Assembly (NCBI GenBank): GCA_033763395.1
Contig: JANRKQ010000086.1
Span: forward strand, 1-64,000
DNA from: Xiheimicrobium sp033763395
GTDB taxonomy: Bacteria; Myxococcota; Myxococcia; Myxococcales; Myxococcaceae
Reading direction: 5' to 3'
DNA: 64,000 nt
Shown here: positions 25,195 through 33,655 of the stretch, piece by piece
How positions within the stretch are numbered: the first letter of the stretch is position 1
Layout of the letters: each line of letters starts with the position of its first letter
Position numbers and translations under genes: made by a program
The notes under the pieces: model-generated
The model's input: the letters and a program-made list of their open reading frames with translations, nothing else
Databases searched by the model: none
Told to the model about the DNA's origin: nothing

Positions 25195-26768
25195 GCTCCA
25201 TCAGCGTGGTGATGATCGTGAAGGACGAGGCCGAGATGGCCCCGGGCTTCATCGAGTCGGTGAAGGGCCTGTGGGACGAGCTGGTGGTGGTGGACACCGG
25301 CTCGACCGACGGAACGCCAGAGCTGTTCGCCGCGGCGGGCGCGAAGATCGTGCACCACCGGTGGGCCGACGACTTCGCCGAGGCCCGCAACGTCTCGCTC
25401 GCGCACGCGCACGGCGACTGGGTGCTGGTGCTCGACGCCGATGAGCGGGTCTCTCCGGCCTTCATCAAGGCGTTCCTTTCGCGCTGTGAAGAGCCCACCG
25501 TCGGCGCGCTCACCGTGCGCATGTCGAACCCCCTGCCCTACGGCCACCGGCGCGACTCGTGGATCCTGAGGGCCTGGCGACGCGACGACACGGTGCGGTT
25601 CCGCCACGCGATTCACGAAGACGCCTCGAGCGACGTGGCGCGCATGCTGTTCACGACGAAGCGCACCATCGAGCGGGTGGACGCGCCCGTGGAGCACCTG
25701 GGCTACGTGCGCACGCGCGCGGCCGCGAAGGACAAGAAGCGGCGCGATCACGCGCTCCTCGAGCGCACGCTGGCGAAGGAGCCGTACGACTTCTACGCGC
25801 ACCTCAAGCTGCTCGAGCTCTCGCGCTTCTGGCGGGACAGCGTGCTGTGGAGCGAGAGCGCCCGGCGCGCCATCGACGCGCTCGAGGCGAAGGGCGGCGA
25901 CGCGCTCACGGGGGTGCCCTGGGGCGGCGAGCTCATCGCGCTGGTGTCAGAGGGCCTCTTCCGGGCGGACAGCGCCGCGGGGCTGGCGTTCCTCGAGCGG
26001 TGGGAGCCGCAGCTCGTCGCGGGCGCGCCCTTCTTCCACCGCCGCGCGCAACACCACGAGGCGATGGGCGACACGGCGCGGGCCACGGCCGACTTCTCGC
26101 GCTGCCTCGAGCTGGGTGAGCTGCTCGGCGATCACCAGCTGAGCACCGTGCGCCCTCGGCTGGGGCTGGCGCGGCTCAGCCTGATGGCGGGACGCGCGGC
26201 GGAGGCGCTGGCGCACGTCGACGAGGCGCTCGAGGTGCAGCCGAGAGATCCCGAGGCGCTCGTGGCTGGCGCGGCGCTGCGGCTCCAGCTCGAAGGTCAG
26301 GCCGGGCTCGACGCCTGGGTCTCGGAGCTCACGCGGCGGCATGGGCCGTCACCGGAGCTCGCCTGGGCCGTCGGAGATGCGGCGCTGACGTTGGGGCTCG
26401 TGGACCAGGCGATTCCGGCGCTGCGGCGCGCGGCGGGCGTTCCTCCGTCGGGACCGGCGGCGCTGCGGCTCGCCCAGGCGCTCCTCGCGGACGGGCAACT
26501 CATGCCGGCGGAGCAGCTGACGCGAAGCCTGCTCGAGACGGAGCCCGAGGCCGGCCTCGGCGTGTTGCTCTTCGACCTGCTCCAGGGTCGGGACACGGCG
26601 CTCGATCTCGATCTGACGCCCGAGACGGCGCACGCGTCGATGCGGCACTGGGTCGACGCGCTCATCCGGTCGCGCAAGCGCGAGTGGGTGTCGCAGCTGC
26701 GCCAGAACGCCGCGGCGGTGGGCACGGTCTTCCCGTGGCTCGACGACTACCTGCGCCGGAGCGCGTGA
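25191..26768 (+). CDS. Family 2 glycosyltransferase with TPR repeats (candidate flagellin glycosyltransferase)
   Basis: Protein of 525 aa from the GTG at 25191 that overlaps the previous stop. Residues 1-220 are a GT2 domain of the SunS type: ISVVMIVKDEAEMAPGFIES, VDTGSTDGTPELFAAAGAKI and a DxD in VLVLDADERVSPAF. The remaining 300 residues are TPR-like helical repeats (RLGLARLSLMAGRAAEALAH, EALEVQPRDPEALVAGAALR). Such GT2-TPR enzymes glycosylate proteins on Ser/Thr or Cys. Translational coupling to fliD-fliS-fliT suggests flagellin or the cap as substrate, an inference from context. It is the last gene of the flagellar block. Confidence 0.88.
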   Translation: MSSISVVMIVKDEAEMAPGFIESVKGLWDELVVVDTGSTDGTPELFAAAGAKIVHHRWADDFAEARNVSLAHAHGDWVLVLDADERVSPAFIKAFLSRCEEPTVGALTVRMSNPLPYGHRRDSWILRAWRRDDTVRFRHAIHEDASSDVARMLFTTKRTIERVDAPVEHLGYVRTRAAAKDKKRRDHALLERTLAKEPYDFYAHLKLLELSRFWRDSVLWSESARRAIDALEAKGGDALTGVPWGGELIALVSEGLFRADSAAGLAFLERWEPQLVAGAPFFHRRAQHHEAMGDTARATADFSRCLELGELLGDHQLSTVRPRLGLARLSLMAGRAAEALAHVDEALEVQPRDPEALVAGAALRLQLEGQAGLDAWVSELTRRHGPSPELAWAVGDAALTLGLVDQAIPALRRAAGVPPSGPAALRLAQALLADGQLMPAEQLTRSLLETEPEAGLGVLLFDLLQGRDTALDLDLTPETAHASMRHWVDALIRSRKREWVSQLRQNAAAVGTVFPWLDDYLRRSA

Positions 26769-26797
26769 GTGATGAGTTATGGCATCCGTGGCAGGCG

Positions 26798-28270
26798 TCA
26801 GCCGTGTCGCGAGAGCCGTCGTTCAAGGTCTTGCTGCTCGTACTGGGAGATGAAGCCGAGGTTGTGGAGTCGCATGGTCGTAGCCGTGACCCCTGTGCCG
26901 TATCGACGCATCAGCCTCTCCACGCCGTCCTCGTCGACGTTTCCCCGGAGTTCATCGCGAATTCCGGCTTCAGGAAGGAAGAGCGCGACGGCGAAGGCGC
27001 GTGCTCGTTTGCCGCGCCCCCAATCCTCCCAGTCTCCCTGAATCGCACACGGCTCTTCGTCCATCAGGAGGTGTCCAAGCGCGGTCGCCAGTCCCACGCC
27101 GGGTGAGGAACGAAGCGACGCTCGCGGGTTCAAGTGCACTCCGGCCGAGTGATCGGACTTCCGGCTCACCAGTGCCACATACCTCGGTAGACCGAGGTCG
27201 TTCTCCTCGATGTCACAACCTTGTTGTCGCAGCCACTGGTCAAGTGCAGGAACGGCATCCATCTTCCAGCCGAGCTCGTCACGGAGGGACTCGGCGCGTT
27301 CATTCCCTGCTTCCCACGGACGCTGTGGTGTCACGGGCGCCGGGCGGACCAACTTGATGAACGCTGGATCGAGCGCACCGTCGTGGGCTTCTGCGAACTT
27401 GAGAAGTGCAGAGATCTCTGCCGCAGACTCGAGCCGAACCTGCCTGAGAAGACCGGTCTCGAACGAGTGGGCAACGAAGAGTCCGTGCGCGGTCTTGTCG
27501 ACATGCTCGTGCAGCCTTGCACGCACTTCGCGAAGCTCGGCGTCCGACTCAATGAGCTCGGCCGTCGGTCTGTGAACGAGCCAACGCCAGTCGCTCGAAC
27601 GAGCAGCCAGGGAATTGAACCGGTCCCTGAGCTCCGCGAGCTTCGAAACGTCTGGGAACCGCTTGCACACCGCTTCGAGGACCGCCCGCGAGGCGTCAAG
27701 AAGCACGGTCGCGAACTCGAGCGCTGCGACTGCGACCCGCCCTCGCGGGTCGACGAAACGAAGCCCCGGATGCGCAGGCGGCCAGTTCTCATTGTCCCAC
27801 GACACCTCGACGGCCTCACCCTGCCTCCGAAACACGACGTTTGGGAGCGCAACGGCCTCGTCGGCGCGACGGAGCGCATGGTGGTGCCGCCATTCGGAGC
27901 GACGCAGGAACCAGCGCTCCTCTCGTTCTGGATCGAGGAGCGGAGGTGTCGCGGTGCGCTCGTACCAATCGCAGGCATCAACCACATCCAGGCCCTTCGA
28001 GAATCGCGGGTAGGGGTCCTCGTTGACAAGGCGAATTCCGACTTCGGAAAGCCAGCTCAGGATGGGCAGCATGCTCCAGACGACAGCGTTCGCGATTCCT
28101 TCGCCGTCTCTCTGACTCCTTGTCAGACAGCGTCCCTGCGCCCAGACCTCAAACGAACCCCAAAGCGCTTGAAAAGCATCGCTCCCGCTTGGGTACGGAT
28201 CCTCGCTGAGCGCCACCCGGAGCGCGAAGTGACTCTGATCGCCGAATTGTCGACTGAACCAGTCGCTCAC
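26798..28270 (-). CDS. 490-aa protein with a degenerate ImmA/IrrE-like C-terminal domain
   Basis: Starts at the GTG at 28270, which overlaps the stop of the small upstream gene (GTGA). The C-terminal 110 residues follow the ImmA/IrrE (DUF955) metallopeptidase plan: GLATALGHLLMDEE where active members have LAHELGHLLxxE, then KRARAFAVALFLPEAGI (active: ExxANxFAAxLLMP) and GTGVTATTMRLHNLGFIS (wing with RLxNLG). The HE pair of HExxH is replaced by TA, so the peptidase should be inactive. The N-terminal 370 residues match no family I know (FQALWGSFEVWAQGRCLTRS, EAVEVSWDNENWPPAHPGLR). G+C is near 60%, clearly below its neighbours, suggesting horizontal transfer. It is probably an accessory defence or toxin-antitoxin component. 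Confidence 0.8.
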   Translation of the reverse strand: MSDWFSRQFGDQSHFALRVALSEDPYPSGSDAFQALWGSFEVWAQGRCLTRSQRDGEGIANAVVWSMLPILSWLSEVGIRLVNEDPYPRFSKGLDVVDACDWYERTATPPLLDPEREERWFLRRSEWRHHHALRRADEAVALPNVVFRRQGEAVEVSWDNENWPPAHPGLRFVDPRGRVAVAALEFATVLLDASRAVLEAVCKRFPDVSKLAELRDRFNSLAARSSDWRWLVHRPTAELIESDAELREVRARLHEHVDKTAHGLFVAHSFETGLLRQVRLESAAEISALLKFAEAHDGALDPAFIKLVRPAPVTPQRPWEAGNERAESLRDELGWKMDAVPALDQWLRQQGCDIEENDLGLPRYVALVSRKSDHSAGVHLNPRASLRSSPGVGLATALGHLLMDEEPCAIQGDWEDWGRGKRARAFAVALFLPEAGIRDELRGNVDEDGVERLMRRYGTGVTATTMRLHNLGFISQYEQQDLERRLSRHG

Positions 28271-28599
28271 GGCCAGTCTCCGGGAAGCGTTCGCTGCTTC
28301 GCCAACTTCCTGCGAACAGCCTTCGTCACCAGCCCAGCCTGCTCGAGCGCTTTCCAGACACGTTCGTCGACCTCGGCCCCCACAACTGGAAACCCGTGCC
28401 AGACGTCTTCCCCCGATGGGTGGGCACAGAAGCACCACTCGCCCTGCACCGACCAGAGTTTCGTCGTGCTCACCGTGGCAACGGAGACTGCCCGGTCCAG
28501 GAGAGTCTGAGCCTCAGTCAGGTCGAGCTTCTTCGGGCACAGACTTCCGAAGCCCTTGGGCCACTTGTGTTTGGGGTTCGGCTCGTACTTTCGACTCAT
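28267..28599 (-). CDS. Small unrecognised protein, first gene of the low-G+C cassette
   Basis: Protein of 110 aa from the ATG at 28599 with GAGAGGG eight bases upstream; the open frame reaches 28671, but the ATG is the better start. It is basic at both ends (SRKYEPNPKHKWPKGFGSLC; AVRRKLAKQRTLPGDWP) and has a compact centre with several Trp/Cys (KLWSVQGEWCFCAHPSGEDV, WHGFPVVGAEVDERVWKALE). I recognise no family. The size, the tight coupling to a large partner gene and the reduced G+C resemble toxin-antitoxin or defence operons. It lies 71 bp downstream of ffh on the same strand. Confidence 0.72.
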   Translation of the reverse strand: MSRKYEPNPKHKWPKGFGSLCPKKLDLTEAQTLLDRAVSVATVSTTKLWSVQGEWCFCAHPSGEDVWHGFPVVGAEVDERVWKALEQAGLVTKAVRRKLAKQRTLPGDWP

Positions 28600-28670
28600 C
28601 TCCGGAACCCTCTCACGCCCCAGCAAGTGCCGCCACTCTGAGAGGCGCCTGACGGGTGTTGAGCGCGACA

Positions 28671-30323
28671 TTACTTCCGCCGGTTCTTCTTCTTGTTCTC
28701 CTTCTCGCGCTTGCGCCGCTCCTTGAGGGCCTTGCGCTCGGCGTCGCTCTGCTTCGTCGCCTGCGGACCCATCGAGTAGCCCTGCAGTCGCGCCTGGGCG
28801 AGCTGCGACTTCGACATCGGCGGCGTGTAGCCCGCGGGCATTCCCGCCGGCATCTGCATCGGCATGCCCATGCCGGGGCCGCCCATGCCGAGCGCCTGCT
28901 GCATGAGCGGATCTTTGGCGAACATGTCGCCCAGGTTCATGTCCTTCATCTTCGACATCTGCGCGAGCTGCTTGAACCCGGGGATGTTGCCGAGCAGCCC
29001 GGGGTTCTGGCCGATGGAGCCCATCATCTGCTGCATCACCGAGAACTTCTGCATCAGCTCCTGCACGTCCTGCGGCTTGCGCCCGGAGCCCTTCGCGATG
29101 CGCTCGATGCGCGAGGCCTTGATGAGCGAGGGGTTCTTGCGCTCCTGCTCGGTCATCGAGTTGTAGAGGGCCTCGATCTTGTCGAGTTCCTTCTCGTCAG
29201 GGTTCATCTGCTCGGTCATGTCGCCGAACAGGGGGAACTTCTCGAGCAGGTCCTTCAGCGGGCCCATGCGCCGCACGGTCTGAATCTGCTCGACGAAGTC
29301 CTTCATGTTGAAGTTGCCCGAGAGCAGCTTCTTGGCGTCTTCCTCGGCCTTCTTCTCGTCGACGACGCCCTCGAAGTCCTTCATCAGGCCGACGATGTCG
29401 CCGAAGCCGAGGATGCGGCTGGCCAGGCCGTCGGGGCGGAACTCCTCGAGCTTGTCGAGCGCCTCGCCCATGCCGAGGAACTTGATCGGCTTGCCGGTGA
29501 CCTCCTTGATCGACAGCGCCGCGCCGCCGCGCGCGTCACCGTCGAGCTTGGTGAGGATGAAGCCGTCGATGCCGATGCGCTTGTTGAAGGTGTCGGCGGT
29601 GCGCACCGAGTCCTGGCCGATCATCGCGTCGCACACCAGCAGCGTCGCGTCGGGCTTCACGTTCGCCTTGATCGCCTCGAGCTCGGCCATCAGCTCTTCG
29701 TCGATGGCGAGGCGGCCGGCGGTGTCGATGATGACGGTGTCGATCTTCTCGGCGGCGGCCTTCTCGTACGCCTTCTTCGCCAGCTCCGGGGGCTTGAGGC
29801 CCGCTTCCGAGAACACCGGGACGTCGAGCTGCGCGCCGAGCACCTTGAGCTGATCGACGGCGGCGGGCCGGTAGATGTCGGCGGCCACGAGGAGCAGCTT
29901 GCGCCCGTCCTTCTTCAGCTTGTTGGCGATCTTCCCGGTGGTGGTCGTCTTGCCCGAGCCCTGGAGGCCCACCATCATGATGCCGCTGACGCCCTGGCCC
30001 TTGTGCTTCTGGGGAATCGACGTGTCGACCGGCCCCATGAGGGCCTCGAGCTCGTCGTGGCAGATCTTCACGAAGTGATCGCCCGGCGCGACCTTCACCT
30101 TCTTGCCGGCCTTGTCGGTGACGGTCGTCTGCACCGTCTCGCCGATCGCCTTCTCGCGCACGCGAGCCACGAACTTCTTCACCACCTCGAAGGCCACGTC
30201 GGCCTCGAGCAGCGCCACACGAATGTCGCGCAACGATTCGTCGACGATCTCGGGCGTCAGCTCGGCCTTGCCAAGCAGTCGGTTACGCGCGGCCTTGAAG
30301 CCTTTGGAAACAGTCTCGAGCAT
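28671..30323 (-). CDS. ffh: Signal recognition particle GTPase Ffh
   Basis: SRP54 homologue of 550 aa that binds signal sequences and delivers ribosomes to FtsY at the inner membrane. The N domain starts LETVSKGFKAARNRLLGKAE. The G domain has the P-loop GLQGSGKTTTTGK (residues 119-131), DTAGRLAIDEELM, TKLDGDARGGAALS and the closing GMGEALDKLEEFRPD. The M domain contains the RNA-binding SRIERIAKGSGRKPQDVQEL and Met-rich finger and tail sequences (GMGGPGMGMPMQMPAGMPAG). It is about 90 residues longer than E. coli Ffh because of the Met/Lys-rich tail. Start at the ATG at 30323, only 23 bp from the 5' end of a divergent tRNA gene. Confidence 0.97.
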   Translation of the reverse strand: MLETVSKGFKAARNRLLGKAELTPEIVDESLRDIRVALLEADVAFEVVKKFVARVREKAIGETVQTTVTDKAGKKVKVAPGDHFVKICHDELEALMGPVDTSIPQKHKGQGVSGIMMVGLQGSGKTTTTGKIANKLKKDGRKLLLVAADIYRPAAVDQLKVLGAQLDVPVFSEAGLKPPELAKKAYEKAAAEKIDTVIIDTAGRLAIDEELMAELEAIKANVKPDATLLVCDAMIGQDSVRTADTFNKRIGIDGFILTKLDGDARGGAALSIKEVTGKPIKFLGMGEALDKLEEFRPDGLASRILGFGDIVGLMKDFEGVVDEKKAEEDAKKLLSGNFNMKDFVEQIQTVRRMGPLKDLLEKFPLFGDMTEQMNPDEKELDKIEALYNSMTEQERKNPSLIKASRIERIAKGSGRKPQDVQELMQKFSVMQQMMGSIGQNPGLLGNIPGFKQLAQMSKMKDMNLGDMFAKDPLMQQALGMGGPGMGMPMQMPAGMPAGYTPPMSKSQLAQARLQGYSMGPQATKQSDAERKALKERRKREKENKKKNRRK

Positions 30324-30332
30324 GGGCGGTGC

Positions 30333-30340
30333 GGTATACC
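30333..30340. promoter_or_regulatory. Palindromic -10-like element between ffh and tRNA-Leu
   Basis: GGTATACC reads the same on both strands and provides a TATACC -10 box in each direction: 6 bp before the tRNA 5' end on the plus strand and about 9 bp before the ffh start codon on the minus strand. No convincing -35 box is visible in either direction, so its use is uncertain. Confidence 0.35.
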
Positions 30341-30346
30341 CACATG

Positions 30347-30434
30347 GCACGAGTGGCGAAACTGGTAGACGCAGCGGACTTAAAATCCGCAGGCCCTTCG
30401 GTGGGCCGTATGGGTTCGAGTCCCATCTCGTGCA
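30347..30434 (+). tRNA. tRNA-Leu (anticodon UAA)
   Basis: 88-nt class II tRNA. Acceptor stem GCACGAG pairs with CTCGTGC and the discriminator is A. Anticodon arm GCGGA-CTTAAAA-TCCGC gives anticodon UAA, reading UUA/UUG. The long variable arm (GGCCCTTCGGTGGGCC region) is typical of leucine tRNAs, and the T arm is GGGTTCGAGTCCC. The 3' CCA is not encoded (CTG follows). It is divergent from ffh. Confidence 0.97.
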
Positions 30435-30535
30435 CTGGGCGATCTGGGGGCGGTGACGACTCAGGGCCCGGCCGTCGACCCGGTTGAAACAGGACCCAAT
30501 GTTGCGGGCGCGGCGGTGCCGTTACGAATTTCGGC

Positions 30536-31636
30536 GTGGGAAAGCCCGCCGCCACCTTCGTCTCGCGCCCGTCTCCGGCCCCGTCGACGCCGAAGTCGGC
30601 CGCTGACGGGCCGCGCGTCACCCTCGACGTCCACTACGACGATGACGGCCGCGCGACGGCCGCGTTCCCCACCATGGAGGCCTTCGCCAGCCTCTGGGCC
30701 CACGCCGTCACCGATGGCGGCCTGCGCCTGAGCGAGGCGATCCCGCCGCGCGCCGACGTGCCCTACCCGCTCACGCTGCAGATCGCCGACGATCGGTTCC
30801 CCGCGCAGCGCCTGAGGCCCCTCGACGGGAGCCGCGCCGTCGTCGAGCTGCTCCCGTCACCGGCGCTCCTCACCTGCATCGCCCGGCACGCGAAGGAGCA
30901 CCACGCCGGCCGCCCCGTGCTCAAGCCCGACGGCGTCACCCGCCAGGCCGACCGGTTCGAGACCGCCCTCGACGTGCAGTTCACCGACGTGCCCCACCTC
31001 GCCGAACGGTACGCCGCCGACATCTCGCGCGGAGGCCTGTTCGTCGCCTGCACGCCCCAGCCGGAGCTCCATCGCCAGCTCACCCTGCGCATGAAGCTCC
31101 CCATGGGCCACACCCTCGACGTGCCGGTGCAGATCGTCCACCGCGTCACCGACGGCGCCGCGCCCGGCGTCGGCGTGCAGTTCGTCGGCCCCACCGAGGA
31201 CGTGCTGCGCCCGATTCAGACGCTGCTCCAGAAGTACGCCGAGCGGCGCCCGCGCGTGCTCGTCATCGACGACGAGGCCATCTGGCGCTCCACCATCGCG
31301 CGCGTCCTCGAGCCGATGGGGGTCGACGTCGTGCTCGCGAAGGACGGCCGCGAAGGCCTCGTGAAGCTCACCGATCTGTTGTTCGAGCTCGATCTCGTCG
31401 TGCTCGATCTCCACATGCCCCACATCGACGGCCGCGGCCTGCTCGAGCGCGTGCGGCGCCACGGCAACGAGACCGGCCTGCGCCTCTTCCTCTTCTCCGC
31501 GGCCAACCCGGAAGAGCTCAAGGCCCTCGGTGAGGAACACCTCGCCAACGCGATCTTCTCGAAGCTCGACCCGCTCGACAGCCTCGTCCGCCGATTGTCC
31601 CTGGAGCTGGGGCGCCCGCCGCCGTCACTGCGCTGA
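30536..31636 (+). CDS. PilZ domain(s) fused to a response-regulator receiver domain
   Basis: Protein of 366 aa from a GTG at 30536. The middle (about residues 140-225) is a PilZ-like domain of the myxobacterial type (TALDVQFTDVPHLAERYAAD, ISRGGLFVACTPQPELHRQL, VQIVHRVTDGAAPGVGVQFV). The canonical c-di-GMP RxxxR signature is not obvious, so binding is uncertain. The C-terminal 125 residues are a CheY-type receiver with the acidic pair in VLVIDDEAIWRS, phospho-acceptor Asp in LVVLDLHMPHIDG and the switch region FLFSAANPEE. The N-terminal 130 residues contain another PilZ-like beta region (YPLTLQIADDRFPAQRLRPL). It would link phosphorelay input to PilZ output. No partner kinase is adjacent. Confidence 0.87.
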   Translation: MGKPAATFVSRPSPAPSTPKSAADGPRVTLDVHYDDDGRATAAFPTMEAFASLWAHAVTDGGLRLSEAIPPRADVPYPLTLQIADDRFPAQRLRPLDGSRAVVELLPSPALLTCIARHAKEHHAGRPVLKPDGVTRQADRFETALDVQFTDVPHLAERYAADISRGGLFVACTPQPELHRQLTLRMKLPMGHTLDVPVQIVHRVTDGAAPGVGVQFVGPTEDVLRPIQTLLQKYAERRPRVLVIDDEAIWRSTIARVLEPMGVDVVLAKDGREGLVKLTDLLFELDLVVLDLHMPHIDGRGLLERVRRHGNETGLRLFLFSAANPEELKALGEEHLANAIFSKLDPLDSLVRRLSLELGRPPPSLR

Positions 31637-33142
31637 GCCGTTCACCACGACGAAGCCGCCCGCCAACCGCTCCGCGCGTCGCCCCGCGAGCAACGCCTCG
31701 AGGGCCTCCTGCGTCCACGGCGCGGGCGAGAGCGAGAGGTGCACGAGCGCCACCGCACCGGGCCGATCGATGCAGTCGGGCTTCACCAGCGGCACCAGGC
31801 GACGTGATGTGCCCAGGTGCGGCACCAACACCGGCTGGACACAGACGAGCGGCGCACGCTCGACCGACTTCAGCGCCCCCTCGAGCTGCTGTCGTCGCTC
31901 CACGTCGATCGCGTGCACCCGAAGCACGTGCGGGGGGAGCGCGCCGAAGCCCACGAACGCCGCCAGCACCAGCCCCTCCCGCGCGCGGCTCCCGGGAGCG
32001 CTGCGCCACACCGCCCAGACGTCGAACACCCCGAAGAGCAGCACGCCCACCAGCCCCGCGGCCATCGGTGTCTGCCACGCGCGCCCCTCGGGCTGCGCCC
32101 CGAGCGCCAGGAGCACGAGCAGCGGCAGGAGCGCTCCGACCGCTCGCGCCGAACGCAACGGCACCAGCAGCATCGGCCCCAGCACCCGCCACCAACCCGA
32201 GGTCACGACGCGGCCCAGCGCCACCACCGGCTCGCGCCAGAGCCGACCGAACGCGTGCCAGATCGTCTGCGCGTCCCACGGAGTCCAGGGGCCCACCTGC
32301 GCCGGCCCCAACAGCCTCGGACGAAGCACCAGCCCCGTGAAGAGCGACCAGCCGATCGCCAGCCCCGCGACGAAGAGGGCCTGGCCCCAGCGCCAGCGCT
32401 CGACGAGGGTCGCGGCCACCACGAACCCCACCAGCACCACCGCCGCCTCGTCCTTCGTGATCAGCATCGCCGCCGCCAGCGCCGCCACGCGCTCGACGTC
32501 CCGCTCCACCCAGGCCACCACCAGCCACAGGAACAGCACCGTCAGCACCAGCTCGAGCGAGAAGCCCTCGGCCAGCGCGCGCCCGGTGAGCCCGTTGCCC
32601 AGCCACGCGAGCGACGCCGCCAGCTCCATCGCGCCGTGGGGGCCGCCGTTCGACAGCCGCACGAGCCGCCGGACCGGGAACAGGCCCAGCCAGACCACGA
32701 GCGGCCCCGTCACCACCAGCCACAGCGGGCCCGGCCACAGCTCGTGCAGGAAAACGAGGGGCAGCAGAATGAGCGCCGGCGCCGACGCGAAGTAGCTCCC
32801 GCCCAGCATCGACGTCGCGCCGAACCGGCCGTGGTGCGTGCCATCCAACGCCTGTTCGAGCGCGCCCAACGCCACGCCGTCGACCTCGAAGGCCTCGAAC
32901 CGGGTCAGCCCGACGAGCTCGAGCCAGACCAGCGCCGCCGCCAGGAACCACCGCCACACCCGCGGATCGAGCGCGAGCGCGAGGTCAAAAGGTCTGCGCC
33001 ACCACGACACCAGCACCAGCGCGCCGACGACCGGCTGGAGCCACCCGAACGGCACCCCCACCGGCCCCAGCACCACGGCCAGCCCCAGCGCCCCCGTCGC
33101 GACGACCGCCAGCCGCCCTGGACTCACCCAGCGCTCGAGCAC
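31625..33142 (-). CDS. DUF2079-like multi-pass membrane protein
   Basis: About 505 aa if started at the GTG at 33142 (alternative GTG at 33127); the longer open frame runs across the divergent glutaredoxin gene and is not used. It has around ten hydrophobic helices (RLAVVATGALGLAVVLGPVG, LILLPLVFLHELWPG, ALFVAGLAIGWSLFTGLVL). The signatures FGATSMLGGSYFASAPALIL and LLITKDEAAVVLVGF-type (here AAMLITKDEAAVVLVGFVVA) are those of DUF2079, a GT-C-like group of unknown substrate. The C-terminal 100 residues are extracytoplasmic. It overlaps the 3' end of the convergent PilZ-REC gene by 12 bp. Confidence 0.82.
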   Translation of the reverse strand: MLERWVSPGRLAVVATGALGLAVVLGPVGVPFGWLQPVVGALVLVSWWRRPFDLALALDPRVWRWFLAAALVWLELVGLTRFEAFEVDGVALGALEQALDGTHHGRFGATSMLGGSYFASAPALILLPLVFLHELWPGPLWLVVTGPLVVWLGLFPVRRLVRLSNGGPHGAMELAASLAWLGNGLTGRALAEGFSLELVLTVLFLWLVVAWVERDVERVAALAAAMLITKDEAAVVLVGFVVAATLVERWRWGQALFVAGLAIGWSLFTGLVLRPRLLGPAQVGPWTPWDAQTIWHAFGRLWREPVVALGRVVTSGWWRVLGPMLLVPLRSARAVGALLPLLVLLALGAQPEGRAWQTPMAAGLVGVLLFGVFDVWAVWRSAPGSRAREGLVLAAFVGFGALPPHVLRVHAIDVERRQQLEGALKSVERAPLVCVQPVLVPHLGTSRRLVPLVKPDCIDRPGAVALVHLSLSPAPWTQEALEALLAGRRAERLAGGFVVVNGSAQ

Positions 33143-33253
33143 GAAGGGGCGCTCGTCACCGAAAACCCGAGGCGGAGCAAGGGCTTCGTCGACCTGCTGG
33201 GACGGCCCGGTCGTCAGGTGAAATGCCCGGCCCCCTGCGTTACCTGAAGCGCT

Positions 33254-33517
33254 ATGAAAGACGTCATCGTCTACACCACCAACTATTGCCCCTACTGCCG
33301 CCAGGCCGAGCGCTTCCTGGAGTCGAACCAGGTGCCGTTTCAGAACGTCGACGTCACCAACGACGACGAGATGCGCGTGAAGCTCGTCGACATGACCGGC
33401 GGCCGGAAGACGGTGCCCCAGATCTTCGTGGGTGGGGTCTCCATCGGCGGGTACTCGGACATGATGGCCCTGCACCAGAAGGGCGAGCTGTTCCCCCTCC
33501 TCGGCAAGTCCGCGTAA
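33254..33517 (+). CDS. grxC: Glutaredoxin 3
   Basis: Complete 87-aa glutaredoxin that reduces disulfides or mixed glutathione disulfides. The dithiol active site CPYC is at residues 12-15 (YTTNYCPYCRQAERFL), the cis-Pro loop is TVPQIFVGG and the glutathione-binding GGYSDMM follows. Length is normal for GrxC. It is a single gene with its own upstream region, divergent from the DUF2079-like gene. Confidence 0.96.
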   Translation: MKDVIVYTTNYCPYCRQAERFLESNQVPFQNVDVTNDDEMRVKLVDMTGGRKTVPQIFVGGVSIGGYSDMMALHQKGELFPLLGKSA

Positions 33518-33624
33518 CGACGTTTCGGCTGGTTGGCTGACACCGGCTCACCGCCCGTTCGGACGCCGTTACATCTCTGATTTTACTGACGAATCCCGGC
33601 CATCGAAATGTCACAGAGGCCGGG

Positions 33625-33655
33625 TTGTCGACCCACCGATCCCCCGTGGTACTCA
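33625..33655 (+). promoter_or_regulatory. Possible promoter for the candidate small RNA
   Basis: TTGTCG (33625-33630) and GGTACT (33648-33653) are spaced by 17 bp and would start transcription near 33660, just before the outer stem of the candidate RNA. The -10 box is weak. Confidence 0.3.

Noticed and set aside
28656..30368. Open frame of about 570 codons on the plus strand opposite ffh
   Set aside because: Shadow frame with repeated Leu-His-Arg composition; ffh on the other strand is unmistakable, and the frame would run into the tRNA gene.
30435..30535. A second tRNA or small RNA after tRNA-Leu
   Set aside because: No cloverleaf arms or T-arm sequence are present; the stretch is simply the leader of the PilZ-REC gene.
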